64,000 nt of DNA from DATBDN01 sp963715995 (GTDB lineage: Bacteria > Actinomycetota > Thermoleophilia > Solirubrobacterales > Thermoleophilaceae). Both the position numbers and the translations under genes were made by a program. The stretch's first letter is position 1. Every line of letters begins with the position of its first letter. This document shows, piece after piece, positions 48,750 to 56,624 of this stretch. The stretch is from positions 2,170,001-2,234,000 of the forward strand of contig OY970283.1 in NCBI GenBank assembly GCA_963715995.1, written 5' to 3'. Under the pieces are notes generated by a model. That model did not search any database and was not told the origin of the DNA. It saw only the letters and a program-made list of their open reading frames with translations.

Positions 48750-49273
48750 TCGTCGTCCTGGCCCTCGCGATCGTGCTCGCAGCCGCCGCCGCCGTCGTGC
48801 TCGTGCTGCGCTGGCGGAATCCCGAGCAGAGGCCTCACCGGATCAGCCCATCCGCGTCGCGGATCCTGTTCCCGTTCGTCGGAGCCACGGTGTCGCAGCG
48901 CGCGCTCGACGCCGCGCTGCGGCTGGCGCGCGCGGAGCACGCCACGCTCGTGCCTGCGTACCTGGCGACCGTCCCGCTCAGCCTGAACATCGAAGCGCCG
49001 CTGCCCCGCCAGTGCGCGACCGCCATGCCCATGCTCGAGACGATCGAGCGCCGGGCGGCACGCCTGCACGTGGACGTTGACTCCCGCATCGAGAGCGGGC
49101 GCACCCCCCGGCACGCGCTGCGGCGGCTGGTCGACGAGGAGGCCTACGACCGGATCGTGATTCCGGCCTCCGACGCCCGCGAGGGCTTCTCGGCGGACGA
49201 CATCGCCTGGCTGCTCGAAAACGTGCCCGGCGAGATCGTGGTGCTGCGCCCGGCGGCTCCGGCCGCCGTGTGA
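48746..49273 (+). CDS. Membrane-tethered universal stress protein-like domain
   Basis: A 175-residue protein: an N-terminal TM helix (VIVVLALAIVLAAAAAVVLVL) followed by a UspA-like Rossmann domain (RILFPFVGATVSQRALDAAL, DRIVIPASDAREGFSADD, GEIVVLRPA). GTG start overlaps the kdpD stop. It is the last gene of the kdp operon, so it probably senses stress or nucleotides at the membrane beside Kdp. The split KdpD-N plus membrane Usp arrangement might replace a canonical KdpD. Confidence 0.75.
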   Translation: MIVVLALAIVLAAAAAVVLVLRWRNPEQRPHRISPSASRILFPFVGATVSQRALDAALRLARAEHATLVPAYLATVPLSLNIEAPLPRQCATAMPMLETIERRAARLHVDVDSRIESGRTPRHALRRLVDEEAYDRIVIPASDAREGFSADDIAWLLENVPGEIVVLRPAAPAAV

Positions 49274-49304
49274 TCCGCGGGGCGCGCGCCAGCGAACACC
49301 CAGC

Positions 49305-49992
49305 ATGGGCCGGCGGCTCCAGACCACGGCTGTGCTCTGCGCGTGTGCGCTCACGGCCGGCTGCGGCCACGCCGGCTCGCAGGATCAGGCAGCGGCGCGC
49401 AAGCGCCCGCTGCTCGTCGCCACGCTCGGAGACTCGATCACCGCCGGCACGCCCGCCTGGGATCCCGATCCCGGCGTGCGCCTGACCTTCGGCACGGGTG
49501 TCAACCGGCACAGCCAGTGGCAGTACTGGGCGCAGAAGCGCCATCCGAGCCTGCGCTTTCGCAACTGTGGCTACAACCGCCAGCGCACCGACGAGATCGC
49601 GCTCAGGCTCGACAGCTGCGCCGCCGGCGCGCAGGCGATCGTCATCCAGGGCGGCATCAACGACATCGCGCAGGGCGTCCCGGTGGCAACCGCGGCCGCG
49701 AATCTTCGAGCGCATGGTCGAGCGCTCGCAGCGACTCGGTCTGCGCGTGGCAATCGCCCAGCTGCTCCCGTGGAACAACGGTTACCCGAGTGCCGACCCC
49801 AAGATCCGCGAGCTCAACCGCCGCATAAGCGCGATTGCGCAGGCCGTCCACGCGAAGGTGCTCCCGTTCTACGCAACGCTCGAGGACCCGCGCCGGCCCG
49901 GCCGCATGCGAGGCGACTGGACCTACGAGGGCGATCACCCTTCGGTGGCGGGCTACCGCCGCCTGGGCATCCTGGCGTTCAGGACCCCGTGA
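49305..49992 (+). pseudogene. Exported SGNH/GDSL hydrolase, frameshifted
   Basis: N-terminal frame (from 49305) holds a lipoprotein-type signal (CACALTAGCGH), block I TLGDSITAG, and block III GGINDIAQG. The C-terminal part continues in another frame from about 49700: ERMVERSQRLGLRVAIAQLLP and block V DWTYEGDHPSVAGYRRLG with the catalytic Asp/His. Deleting one T near 49704 (AATCTTCGAGCG) restores an intact 228-residue enzyme (NLERMVERS). So one extra base breaks the gene. Product would be an esterase/lipase anchored outside the membrane. ATG 49305 follows the kdp operon by 31 bp. Confidence 0.8.
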
Positions 49993-50056
49993 CGAGGTGG
50001 ATCTCCGCCACGCGGGGAGCCGGGGTCTCCGGCTCCACCGCGAGGCGGATGTCCAG

Positions 50057-50713
50057 CTAGCCGACGATGAAGCCGGTCCCCTTCACTGCCTTGAGGATCT
50101 GGCCCATCGTCTTCGCGCGATCGAACGCAAGCGGGGCGAACGTCTCACCCGCGAGCGTCCGGAACTGCGACGCGTGACGTGCCTCGACCGTGAGGATCGA
50201 GACGGCGGCGGCAACGATCGCCGGCTGCTTGATGCGGGTGGCCTGGCCCGAGTACGCGGAGACTCCGGTGTCCTCGAGAACCACCGCGGTGGCCACGAAC
50301 TTCGCCTGGTCCGCAGTCGTGCCCTTGAAGTCGAACTTCGGCTGCTTGACGGCGGCCTTGCCGAGTGCCTTCTTCAGGAACTTCACGTGGGCGTTCTCGT
50401 GCGACGCCACCGTCTTCGCGGCGGCCAGGACCTCAGCGTTCAGGGCGCCGCTTGCGACGGCCTCGTTGTAGAACGCCGCCTCGAGGTACTCGAGCGTCAG
50501 CGCGTAGTTGAGGATCGCCACGTCCTGCTTCTTGGACGGTGCGCCGAGCGCGATCGCCGGCAGGCCGAGCAGCACTCCGCCGCCGACCAGTCCCGCGCCG
50601 CCGATGGCGGCCTTGCGGAAGAAGTCGGCGCGGCTGTCGCCCGCAACGGCCTCGTCCATTTCACGTACTGCGCCGTCGATGTCCACCGCGGCGAGGTTGA
50701 GCTCATGTGACAT
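50057..50713 (-). CDS. Ferritin-like domain protein (PF13668 type), copy 1
   Basis: A 218-residue protein with a Tat-like N terminus (SRADFFRKAAIGGAGLVGGG, a hydrophobic stretch, cleavage near ALGAP) and a four-helix ferritin_2 domain. Metal-ligand segments: LEYLEAAFYNEA, VASHENAHVKFL, VLEDTGVSAYSG, VEARHASQFR. Probably exported. Metal-ligand residues are all present; iron oxidation is inferred. One of three paralogues within 4 kb. Followed upstream by a cupredoxin gene on the same strand (33-bp gap). Confidence 0.88.
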   Translation of the reverse strand: MSHELNLAAVDIDGAVREMDEAVAGDSRADFFRKAAIGGAGLVGGGVLLGLPAIALGAPSKKQDVAILNYALTLEYLEAAFYNEAVASGALNAEVLAAAKTVASHENAHVKFLKKALGKAAVKQPKFDFKGTTADQAKFVATAVVLEDTGVSAYSGQATRIKQPAIVAAAVSILTVEARHASQFRTLAGETFAPLAFDRAKTMGQILKAVKGTGFIVG

Positions 50714-50746
50714 TGGTGTCTCCTTGATTTGGATGGCACCGGCGAG

Positions 50747-51073
50747 TCAGCGGACGACAACCTTGCCCTTCATGTTGAAGTGGATCGTGCAGACGTACCG
50801 GTATGTGCCGGAACGGCTGAAACGAACCGTGTAGGTCCCCCGCGTCTTCGTCGGCGAGCTGCGGAAGCGCTTCGCCCCGCGACTTGTGACGTTGTGAGGC
50901 GTCGGCCCGTCGAGCCAGACCCAGTTCACCGAGTCGCCCCGGTGGACCGTGATCGTGCGGGAGTGGAAGTCGATGTCCTTGATCCGCACCGTTCTCTGCG
51001 ACGATGCGCCCGCGGGCGCACCCGCCATCGAGGTCACCGCGAGCACGAGGCCCACGGCAATGCTGAGGATCAT
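50747..51073 (-). CDS. Secreted cupredoxin (plastocyanin-like)
   Basis: A 108-residue blue-copper-type protein with a signal peptide (LSIAVGLVLAVTSMAGAPAGA). Ligands fit the type I site: His in DGPTPHNVTS, Cys in YVCTIH, His two residues later and Met in HFNMKG. Possibly an electron carrier. ATG 51073 has GAGG upstream and begins at the signal peptide; a GTG at 51124 also opens the frame. Probably an operon with ferritin-like copy 1. Confidence 0.85.
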   Translation of the reverse strand: MILSIAVGLVLAVTSMAGAPAGASSQRTVRIKDIDFHSRTITVHRGDSVNWVWLDGPTPHNVTSRGAKRFRSSPTKTRGTYTVRFSRSGTYRYVCTIHFNMKGKVVVR

Positions 51074-51187
51074 CCCCTGCCTCACATACCGCCCTACGCG
51101 ATGGGCGCCCGAGTAGATCACCACTGATCCAAATCCCCGCGCCCCCGTATAGGTGTGTGAACCCGACGCCAGGAGGCGAACGAAGAC

Positions 51188-51391
51188 GTGCCAAACATCG
51201 GACCAATGGAACTGATCGTCGTACTAGTGATTGCCCTTGTGATCCTCGGCCCGAAGAAGCTGCCCGAGGTCGGGCGCTCGGTTGGCCACGGAATCCGCGA
51301 GTTCAAGGACTCGATCTCCGGCGGCAGCCACGACGAGGAGCCGGTCGCCGCAATCGATCCGGCACACGCCAGCCCCACCACGCCTGCCTAG
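51188..51391 (+). CDS. tatA: Sec-independent protein translocase TatA
   Basis: A 67-residue single-helix TatA/E protein: PNIGPMELIVVLVIALVIL, then GPKKLPEVGRSVGHGIREFK, the family's amphipathic helix with FKDSISG. GTG start. It forms the membrane pore of the twin-arginine pathway. Followed by tatC after 25 bp. Confidence 0.92.
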   Translation: MPNIGPMELIVVLVIALVILGPKKLPEVGRSVGHGIREFKDSISGGSHDEEPVAAIDPAHASPTTPA

Positions 51392-51416
51392 AGCGCACGC
51401 GACCGGAGCGACGGCC

Positions 51417-52172
51417 ATGGCCCGCCCACGCAAGATCGGACACGAAGACCGCCTGAGCGTGGTCGACCATCTCGACGAGCTGCGCTTCCGCGTCATCGTG
51501 GCGATAGCCACCTTCGGCGTCGCACTCGCGCTCTGCTTCTGGCAGAACCATCTGCTGCTGCGGATCGTCAACGCCCCGCTCGGCGGCCGCAAGCCGATCA
51601 CGCTGGGCGTGGCCGAAGCATTCACCACCACGATGACCGTGGCCGCCTACGCGGCGCTGGCGCTCTCGCTGCCCGTGCTGCTCTACCAGCTCTACGCGTT
51701 CGTGCTCCCGGCCTTCGCTCCCGGCGAGCGCCGGGTCGCGAAGCCGCTCATGCTGATGATCCCGTTCCTGTTCATCGCGGGGCTCGTGTTCAGCTACTTC
51801 GTGGTCGTCCCGGCCGCGCTCAAGTTCCTGCTGCACTTCAACTCGAATCAGTTCAACCTCCAGATCCGGGCGAAGGACTACTACGGCTTCTTCTCGCAGG
51901 CGCTGATAGCCGGCGGGCTGATGTTCCAGTTGCCGGTGGGCGTGCTCGCGCTCACGCGGCTCGGCATCGTCACTCCCGACCAGCTCTCGGGCCACCGTCG
52001 CTACGCGATCGTCGGCGCCGCGGTGCTCGCAATGCTGCTGCCGGGTGTCGACCCTGTCTCGATGCTGATCGAGGCGGTGCCGATCTACGCGCTCTACGAG
52101 CTCAGCATCGTCCTTGCGCGCGTGTTCGGCGCGTCCCCCGCAACGCTGGCCGAGCCGGCACTGGAGTCGTGA
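51417..52172 (+). CDS. tatC: Sec-independent protein translocase TatC
   Basis: A 251-residue six-helix receptor of the Tat pathway. Conserved residues: VDHLDELRFRVIVA at the N terminus, FTTTMTVAAYAALALSLPV, and the FxxE-like AFAPGERRVAKPL. Recognises twin-arginine signals. ATG 51417; upstream in-frame codons overlap tatA. Its stop overlaps the cupredoxin lipoprotein start by 4 nt (GTGA). No tatB is in the window. Confidence 0.94.
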   Translation: MARPRKIGHEDRLSVVDHLDELRFRVIVAIATFGVALALCFWQNHLLLRIVNAPLGGRKPITLGVAEAFTTTMTVAAYAALALSLPVLLYQLYAFVLPAFAPGERRVAKPLMLMIPFLFIAGLVFSYFVVVPAALKFLLHFNSNQFNLQIRAKDYYGFFSQALIAGGLMFQLPVGVLALTRLGIVTPDQLSGHRRYAIVGAAVLAMLLPGVDPVSMLIEAVPIYALYELSIVLARVFGASPATLAEPALES

Positions 52173-52582
52173 CCACCATGCAACGCATAGCCGTCCCATT
52201 CGCCTGCATCGCCATCGCGGCCGCCGGCTGCGGCGGTGGTGGCGGGAACAGCGGCGCGAGCGCGTCGGGCTCCACGACCCACTCGATGCAGGCGACGACG
52301 AAGCAACCGGCGAAGCAGCCTGCCGCGATGCACTCGGCGACGGTCACGATCAAGAACTTCGACTACAGCCCTCGCACCCTGACGGTGGCACGCGGAACCA
52401 CGGTCCACTGGATCAACCGCGACATCACCAACCACACCGTCACGGGCACGGGCAGCGCGCACTTCGATCTCGGCAACGTGAATCGTGGCAAGTCACTTGA
52501 CATGCGCTTCACGACCGCGGGCACGTACTCATACGTGTGCCAGTACCACCCGAACATGCACGGCCGCATCGTCGTTCGCTGA
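52169..52582 (+). CDS. Cupredoxin lipoprotein
   Basis: A 137-residue exported protein with a lipobox (AIAAAGC) anchoring it outside the membrane, a Ser/Thr/Gln linker, and a plastocyanin-like fold. Copper ligands: His in ITNHTVTG, Cys in YVCQYHPNM, the following His and Met. GTG 52169 overlaps the tatC stop; an ATG three codons later is an alternative. Co-transcribed with tatAC. Confidence 0.87.
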   Translation: MTTMQRIAVPFACIAIAAAGCGGGGGNSGASASGSTTHSMQATTKQPAKQPAAMHSATVTIKNFDYSPRTLTVARGTTVHWINRDITNHTVTGTGSAHFDLGNVNRGKSLDMRFTTAGTYSYVCQYHPNMHGRIVVR

Positions 52583-52678
52583 TCCGCATCGGGCACTGCT
52601 TCGTAAGTACTGGAGACCGACGCGGATAGCGGTATGACCCACCAGGGGTCGCCGTCCGCTCACAAGGAGGAAGCATCT

Positions 52679-53341
52679 ATGTCCGATCCAACCGGACTGG
52701 CGCTCGACGAAGTCGACCGCGACGGAGCAATCCGTGAGACAGCCGCCAAAGCAGGCCTCACCCGCGCCGAAGGCCTGAAGCGAGCCGGCGTGCTCGCGGG
52801 CGGCGCAGCTCTGATCGGCGCCGTGCCGATTGGCCTGTCGCTCGCCGCAACACCGAAGAGCGACGTGGACATCCTGAACTTCGCACTCACGCTCGAGTAC
52901 CTCGAGGCCGCGTTCTACGCGGAAGCCGTGAGCAAGGGTGCACTGACCGGCGAGCTCGCCGGGTTCGCCAGGACCGTCGCCCAGCACGAGGCGGCGCACG
53001 TCGCAGCGCTGCAGAAGGCGCTCGGGAGCGCGGCCGTGAAGAAGCCGACGTTCGACTTCAAGGGCACCACCGCCGACGCGAAGAAGTTCGCGGCGACGGC
53101 ACAGGTGCTCGAGGACACGGGCGTGTCCGCCTACCAGGGCGCCGCGCCGAGCATCAAGACGCCGGCTGTGCTGCTGGCGGCCGGCTCGATCCTGCCCGTC
53201 GAGGCACGCCATGCGGCGTGGATCCGCGACATCCAGGGCCGCGGCAACGGTCCCTCCCCCGCTCCCGCCGCCTTCAACCCGGCGAAGTCGAAGGCTGCCG
53301 TGCTCGCCGCGGTCAAGTCAACCGGCTTCATCACGGGCTGA
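52679..53341 (+). CDS. Ferritin-like domain protein, copy 2
   Basis: A 220-residue paralogue of copy 1: conserved N terminus DEVDRDGAIRETAAKAG, TRAEGLKRAGVLAGGAAL, then the four-helix domain with LEYLEAAFYAEA, VAQHEAAHVAAL, VLEDTGVSAYQG and VEARHAAWIR. AAGGAGG sits 7 nt before ATG 52679. Tandem with copy 3, 31 bp apart. Its signal-like region has a single Arg before the hydrophobic stretch. Confidence 0.88.
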   Translation: MSDPTGLALDEVDRDGAIRETAAKAGLTRAEGLKRAGVLAGGAALIGAVPIGLSLAATPKSDVDILNFALTLEYLEAAFYAEAVSKGALTGELAGFARTVAQHEAAHVAALQKALGSAAVKKPTFDFKGTTADAKKFAATAQVLEDTGVSAYQGAAPSIKTPAVLLAAGSILPVEARHAAWIRDIQGRGNGPSPAPAAFNPAKSKAAVLAAVKSTGFITG

Positions 53342-53372
53342 CCGGCCGGACACTCAGAAAGGACTGAACCAG

Positions 53373-54101
53373 ATGACTGATCACAATCAGCTGTTCCCGG
53401 CGATCGAGGACCTCGATCGTGACGGGGCAATCCGCGAAACCGCAGAGAACGCCGGCGTCAGCCGTGCGGCCTTCTTCGGCAAGGCCGGCGCCTTCTTCGG
53501 AGGCGCCACCCTGCTCGCCGCCTGGCCCACCGCCAGCGCGCTCGCAGCAGGGGGCGTCTCGAAGAGCGACGTCGCCATCCTCAACTACGCGCTCACGCTC
53601 GAGTACCTCGAGGCGGCGTTCTACAAGGAGGCAGTCGCCAAGGGCGCGCTGTCCGGCGAGACGAAGAAGTTCGCCTCGGTCGTGGCCCAGCACGAGGCCG
53701 CGCACGTTGCGGCACTGAAGAAGGCACTGGGAAGCGGCGCCGTCAAGAAGCCGAGCTTCGACTTCAAGGGCACGACCGCGAGCCAGTCGACGTTCCAGCA
53801 GACCGCACTGGTACTCGAGGACACGGGCGTCAAGGCCTACCTCGGCCAGGCCGGCAACATCAAGGCGAAGCCCGTCCTGATGGCGGCGGCATCGATCCTG
53901 CCGGTCGAGGCGCGTCACGCGGCCTGGATCGCCGAGATCATCGGCAAGGGCTCCTCGCCCTCGCCGGCTCCGGCGGCGTTCCAGCCGTCGGCCACGATGG
54001 ACGAGGTCCTGACGGCAGTCAAGGGCACCGGCTTCATCACCAACATGGCCGCCGCAAGCTCCGGCTCGGCCGTGTCCGGCCAGCCGAGCATGACCGGCTG
54101 A
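53373..54101 (+). CDS. Ferritin-like domain protein, copy 3
   Basis: A 242-residue paralogue with the same layout: DLDRDGAIRETAENAG, SRAAFFGKAGAFFGGATLL, LEYLEAAFYKEA, VAQHEAAHVAAL, VLEDTGVKAYLG and VEARHAAWIAE, plus an extra Ser/Gly-rich tail. AAAGGA upstream of ATG 53373. Very similar to copy 2, consistent with recent tandem duplication. A hairpin terminator follows. Confidence 0.88.
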   Translation: MTDHNQLFPAIEDLDRDGAIRETAENAGVSRAAFFGKAGAFFGGATLLAAWPTASALAAGGVSKSDVAILNYALTLEYLEAAFYKEAVAKGALSGETKKFASVVAQHEAAHVAALKKALGSGAVKKPSFDFKGTTASQSTFQQTALVLEDTGVKAYLGQAGNIKAKPVLMAAASILPVEARHAAWIAEIIGKGSSPSPAPAAFQPSATMDEVLTAVKGTGFITNMAAASSGSAVSGQPSMTG

Positions 54102-54117
54102 CCAGAGCATCGGGATC

Positions 54118-54145
54118 GTCCCGGCCGGCTTCCGCCGGCCGGGAC
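54118..54145. terminator. Perfect hairpin after ferritin-like genes
   Basis: GTCCCGGCCGGC - TTCC - GCCGGCCGGGAC, a perfect 12-bp stem ending 5 nt before the next ATG. No T-run follows, so it might also be an operator for the L,D-transpeptidase gene. Confidence 0.55.
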
Positions 54146-54150
54146 GCCTC

Positions 54151-54939
54151 ATGTTTCCGCTGCGGTGGACATACGGCGTCGGCCTGATCGGCGCGCTTCT
54201 GGTCGCCGGCCTGGTTGCCGGCGCACTGCTGTTCCCGGGCGGGGACGACCCCTCGCCGCCGGCCGCCGCCACGCCAGCCGCGACTCAGAGCTTCTCGGCA
54301 AGCTCCGCGATCTCCGACAAGCGCACGCGCTTCACGAGCGTCGTGGCACATGCGCGTTCCGGCTCGATCCTCGTGCGCCGCTCCCCGAGCACGCGCTCGT
54401 CTGCCAGGCGTCTCGTGCAACGCCGCCTCGGCAAGGCAAAGCTGCCGCTGCTCTTTCTCGTCCGCCGACAGCACGGTGCCTGGGTCCAGGTGTATCTGCC
54501 CACCCGCCCGAACCTGAGCCGCGGCTGGATTCGCGCGAGCGCTGTACGGCTCGTGCGCGACGACTTCCACGTGACGATCCAGCTCCGCCGTCACCGCCTG
54601 CTCGCGTGGAATGGCCGTCAGCGGATCGCCACCGAGAGGATCGCGACCGGCCGCTCGCTCACGCCGACGCCAACCGGCACCTACTACCTGACCGACCTCA
54701 TCCGGCCGCCCAATCCGAACGGCTTCTACGGGCCGTACGCCTTCGGGCTGTCAGCGCACTCGCCAATCCTGACGAGCTTCGAGGGCGGCGACGGCCAGAT
54801 AGGCATCCACGGCACCAGCGATCCGTCGGTGATCGGCACGAACGTGAGCCACGGCTGCATCAGGGTGCGCAACAGCGCGATCCGGCGGCTGGCACACGTG
54901 CTGCCGCTAGGCACGCCGGTTCACATAGGCCGCGCCTAG
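54151..54939 (+). CDS. L,D-transpeptidase (YkuD family)
   Basis: A 262-residue membrane-anchored enzyme with an N-terminal TM helix (VGLIGALLVAGLVAGALLF), an SH3-like region (about 70-130) and a YkuD domain. The catalytic signature is GIHGTSDPSVIG followed by NVSHGCIRVRN with the active-site Cys. Makes 3-3 cross-links in peptidoglycan. The ATG lies 5 nt after the hairpin above. Confidence 0.92.
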   Translation: MFPLRWTYGVGLIGALLVAGLVAGALLFPGGDDPSPPAAATPAATQSFSASSAISDKRTRFTSVVAHARSGSILVRRSPSTRSSARRLVQRRLGKAKLPLLFLVRRQHGAWVQVYLPTRPNLSRGWIRASAVRLVRDDFHVTIQLRRHRLLAWNGRQRIATERIATGRSLTPTPTGTYYLTDLIRPPNPNGFYGPYAFGLSAHSPILTSFEGGDGQIGIHGTSDPSVIGTNVSHGCIRVRNSAIRRLAHVLPLGTPVHIGRA

Positions 54940-54991
54940 CACGAGCGAGCCGTTCAGGTCGTTCTCAGGTCGTCCTGGCAGCGTCGGAGCC

Positions 54992-55831
54992 ATGACGACT
55001 GCAACAGCCGCCGCGCCGAGGCCTGCCACGACTGGCTTCAGCCGTGGGCGCCAGATGCTCAACAAGGTTCCAGAGGTCACCCTCTACTTCTGGATCATCA
55101 AGATCCTCTGCACGACCGTCGGTGAGACCTTCGCCGACTTTCTGAGCGGAAACATCGGGCTCGGGGAGACCGGGACGGCGCTTGTGATGACGGTGGTGCT
55201 GGTCGCCGCGCTTGCATGGCAGTTCAGCAAGGACCGCTACGTGCCGGCGGTCTACTGGCTCGCGGTTGTGCTGATCTCGGTCGTCGGCACGCTGCTGACC
55301 GACAACCTGGTCGACAAGCTGCATGTGGCACTGCTGACGAGCACCATCGGCTTCGCGATCATTCTCGCGATCGTGTTCGCCGTCTGGTTCCGCTACGAGC
55401 GGACGCTCTCGATCCACACGATCTTCACCACCCGCCGCGAGGGCTTCTACTGGCTGGCGATCCTCTTCACGTTCGCGCTCGGCACGGCCGGCGGCGACCT
55501 GATGTCGGAGAAGCTCGCGCTCGGCTACTGGGTCGCAGCGGCGATCTTCGCCGGCGCGATAGCACTGGTGACCGCCGCCCACTACGGGTTGAAGCTGAAC
55601 GCGGTGCTCGCGTTCTGGCTCGCCTACATCCTCACCCGACCGCTCGGCGCGTCGATCGGCGATGGCATGTCGCAGAGCGACGGCGGGGGTCTGGGTCTCG
55701 GCACCACGGTGACCAGCCTGGTGTTCCTGAGTGCGATCCTCGCACTGGTCGCATACCTCGCAAAGACGCGTCTCGACGAGACGCCTGCCGAGGTGATCGC
55801 GCGCGAGACCGGCGTCGAGATGGAGAGCTGA
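54992..55831 (+). CDS. COG4705 / DUF347-type membrane protein
   Basis: A 279-residue membrane protein with about eight helices. Internal repeats carry the family pattern: NKVPEVTLYFWIIKILCTTV and GETFADFL, then GTAGGDLMSEKLALGYW and FWLAYILTRPLGASIGD. COG4705 proteins are uncharacterised; metal-related roles have been suggested for some. ATG 54992. Position next to the two-component genes suggests regulation by them. Confidence 0.8.
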   Translation: MTTATAAAPRPATTGFSRGRQMLNKVPEVTLYFWIIKILCTTVGETFADFLSGNIGLGETGTALVMTVVLVAALAWQFSKDRYVPAVYWLAVVLISVVGTLLTDNLVDKLHVALLTSTIGFAIILAIVFAVWFRYERTLSIHTIFTTRREGFYWLAILFTFALGTAGGDLMSEKLALGYWVAAAIFAGAIALVTAAHYGLKLNAVLAFWLAYILTRPLGASIGDGMSQSDGGGLGLGTTVTSLVFLSAILALVAYLAKTRLDETPAEVIARETGVEMES

Positions 55832-55931
55832 CGACGATCAGCGCGACCGCGACGGCGACTCCCTGACGTCGCCGCCACAGGATGTCGCCACGCAGCGCCG
55901 GCAGCCGGCGTCGATCCGCTTTATTGAGGCT

Positions 55932-56624
55932 GTGACCAACCCGGCTCCGGTGCAGCTCGGTGATGGCAGCGTGCTCGTCGTCGAGGACGATGCCGAGTTG
56001 CTCGAACTGATCCTGCGTGGTCTACGAGAAGAAGGGCTGCGCGTGCTCGGCGCATCGACGGGCCACCAGGCCCTCGAGCGGGCGGGCGCCAACCACATCG
56101 ACGTCATGATCATCGACATCGGGCTGCCGGACGCCGATGGCCGCGACGTGTGCCAGGCACTCCGGGCGCGAGGGGTGCGCGCGCCCGTGGTGTTCCTGAC
56201 TGCCCGTGACGCCGTCACCGACCGGCTGTCGGGCTTCGCAGCCGGGGCCGACGACTACATGACCAAGCCGTTCGTGTTCGATGAGCTGGTCGCACGTGTT
56301 CGCGTCTGGTTGCGGCGGGGTGGCGCTCGTTCCGGGCTCGAGCTGCATGGGCTGCACCTGGACCCAACGAGGCACGCCTTCACGAGCGCGACAGCCACCG
56401 TGCGGCTGACCCCGACCGAGTTCCGCCTGCTGGCGGCGCTGGCCGCACGCCCTGGCGAGATCGTCCGGCGGCCCGAGCTCGTCGCTGCCGGCTGGCCGGC
56501 GGGAGCGATCGTCCACGACAACACGCTTGACGTTTACATCCGGCGCATTCGCCGCAAGCTCGCAGAAGGCGGTGGCGGGTACACCCTCACCACCGTCCAC
56601 GGCGTGGGCTACACGTTCGAATGA
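55932..56624 (+). CDS. OmpR/PhoB-family response regulator
   Basis: A 230-residue regulator. Receiver domain: VLVVEDDAELLEL, phospho-acceptor Asp in IDVMIIDIGLPD, VVFLTARD, DYMTKPF. C-terminal winged helix: LTPTEFRLLAALAARPGEIV, IRRIRRKLAEGGG, TVHGVGYTFE. GTG start at 55932. Stop overlaps the kinase start (ATGA). Target unknown; neighbours suggest cell-envelope or ion control. Confidence 0.94.
   Translation: MTNPAPVQLGDGSVLVVEDDAELLELILRGLREEGLRVLGASTGHQALERAGANHIDVMIIDIGLPDADGRDVCQALRARGVRAPVVFLTARDAVTDRLSGFAAGADDYMTKPFVFDELVARVRVWLRRGGARSGLELHGLHLDPTRHAFTSATATVRLTPTEFRLLAALAARPGEIVRRPELVAAGWPAGAIVHDNTLDVYIRRIRRKLAEGGGGYTLTTVHGVGYTFE

Noticed and set aside
50057..54101. Encapsulin-ferritin nanocompartment
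   Set aside because: No encapsulin shell gene is nearby and the ferritin-like proteins carry export-type N-termini rather than C-terminal cargo peptides.
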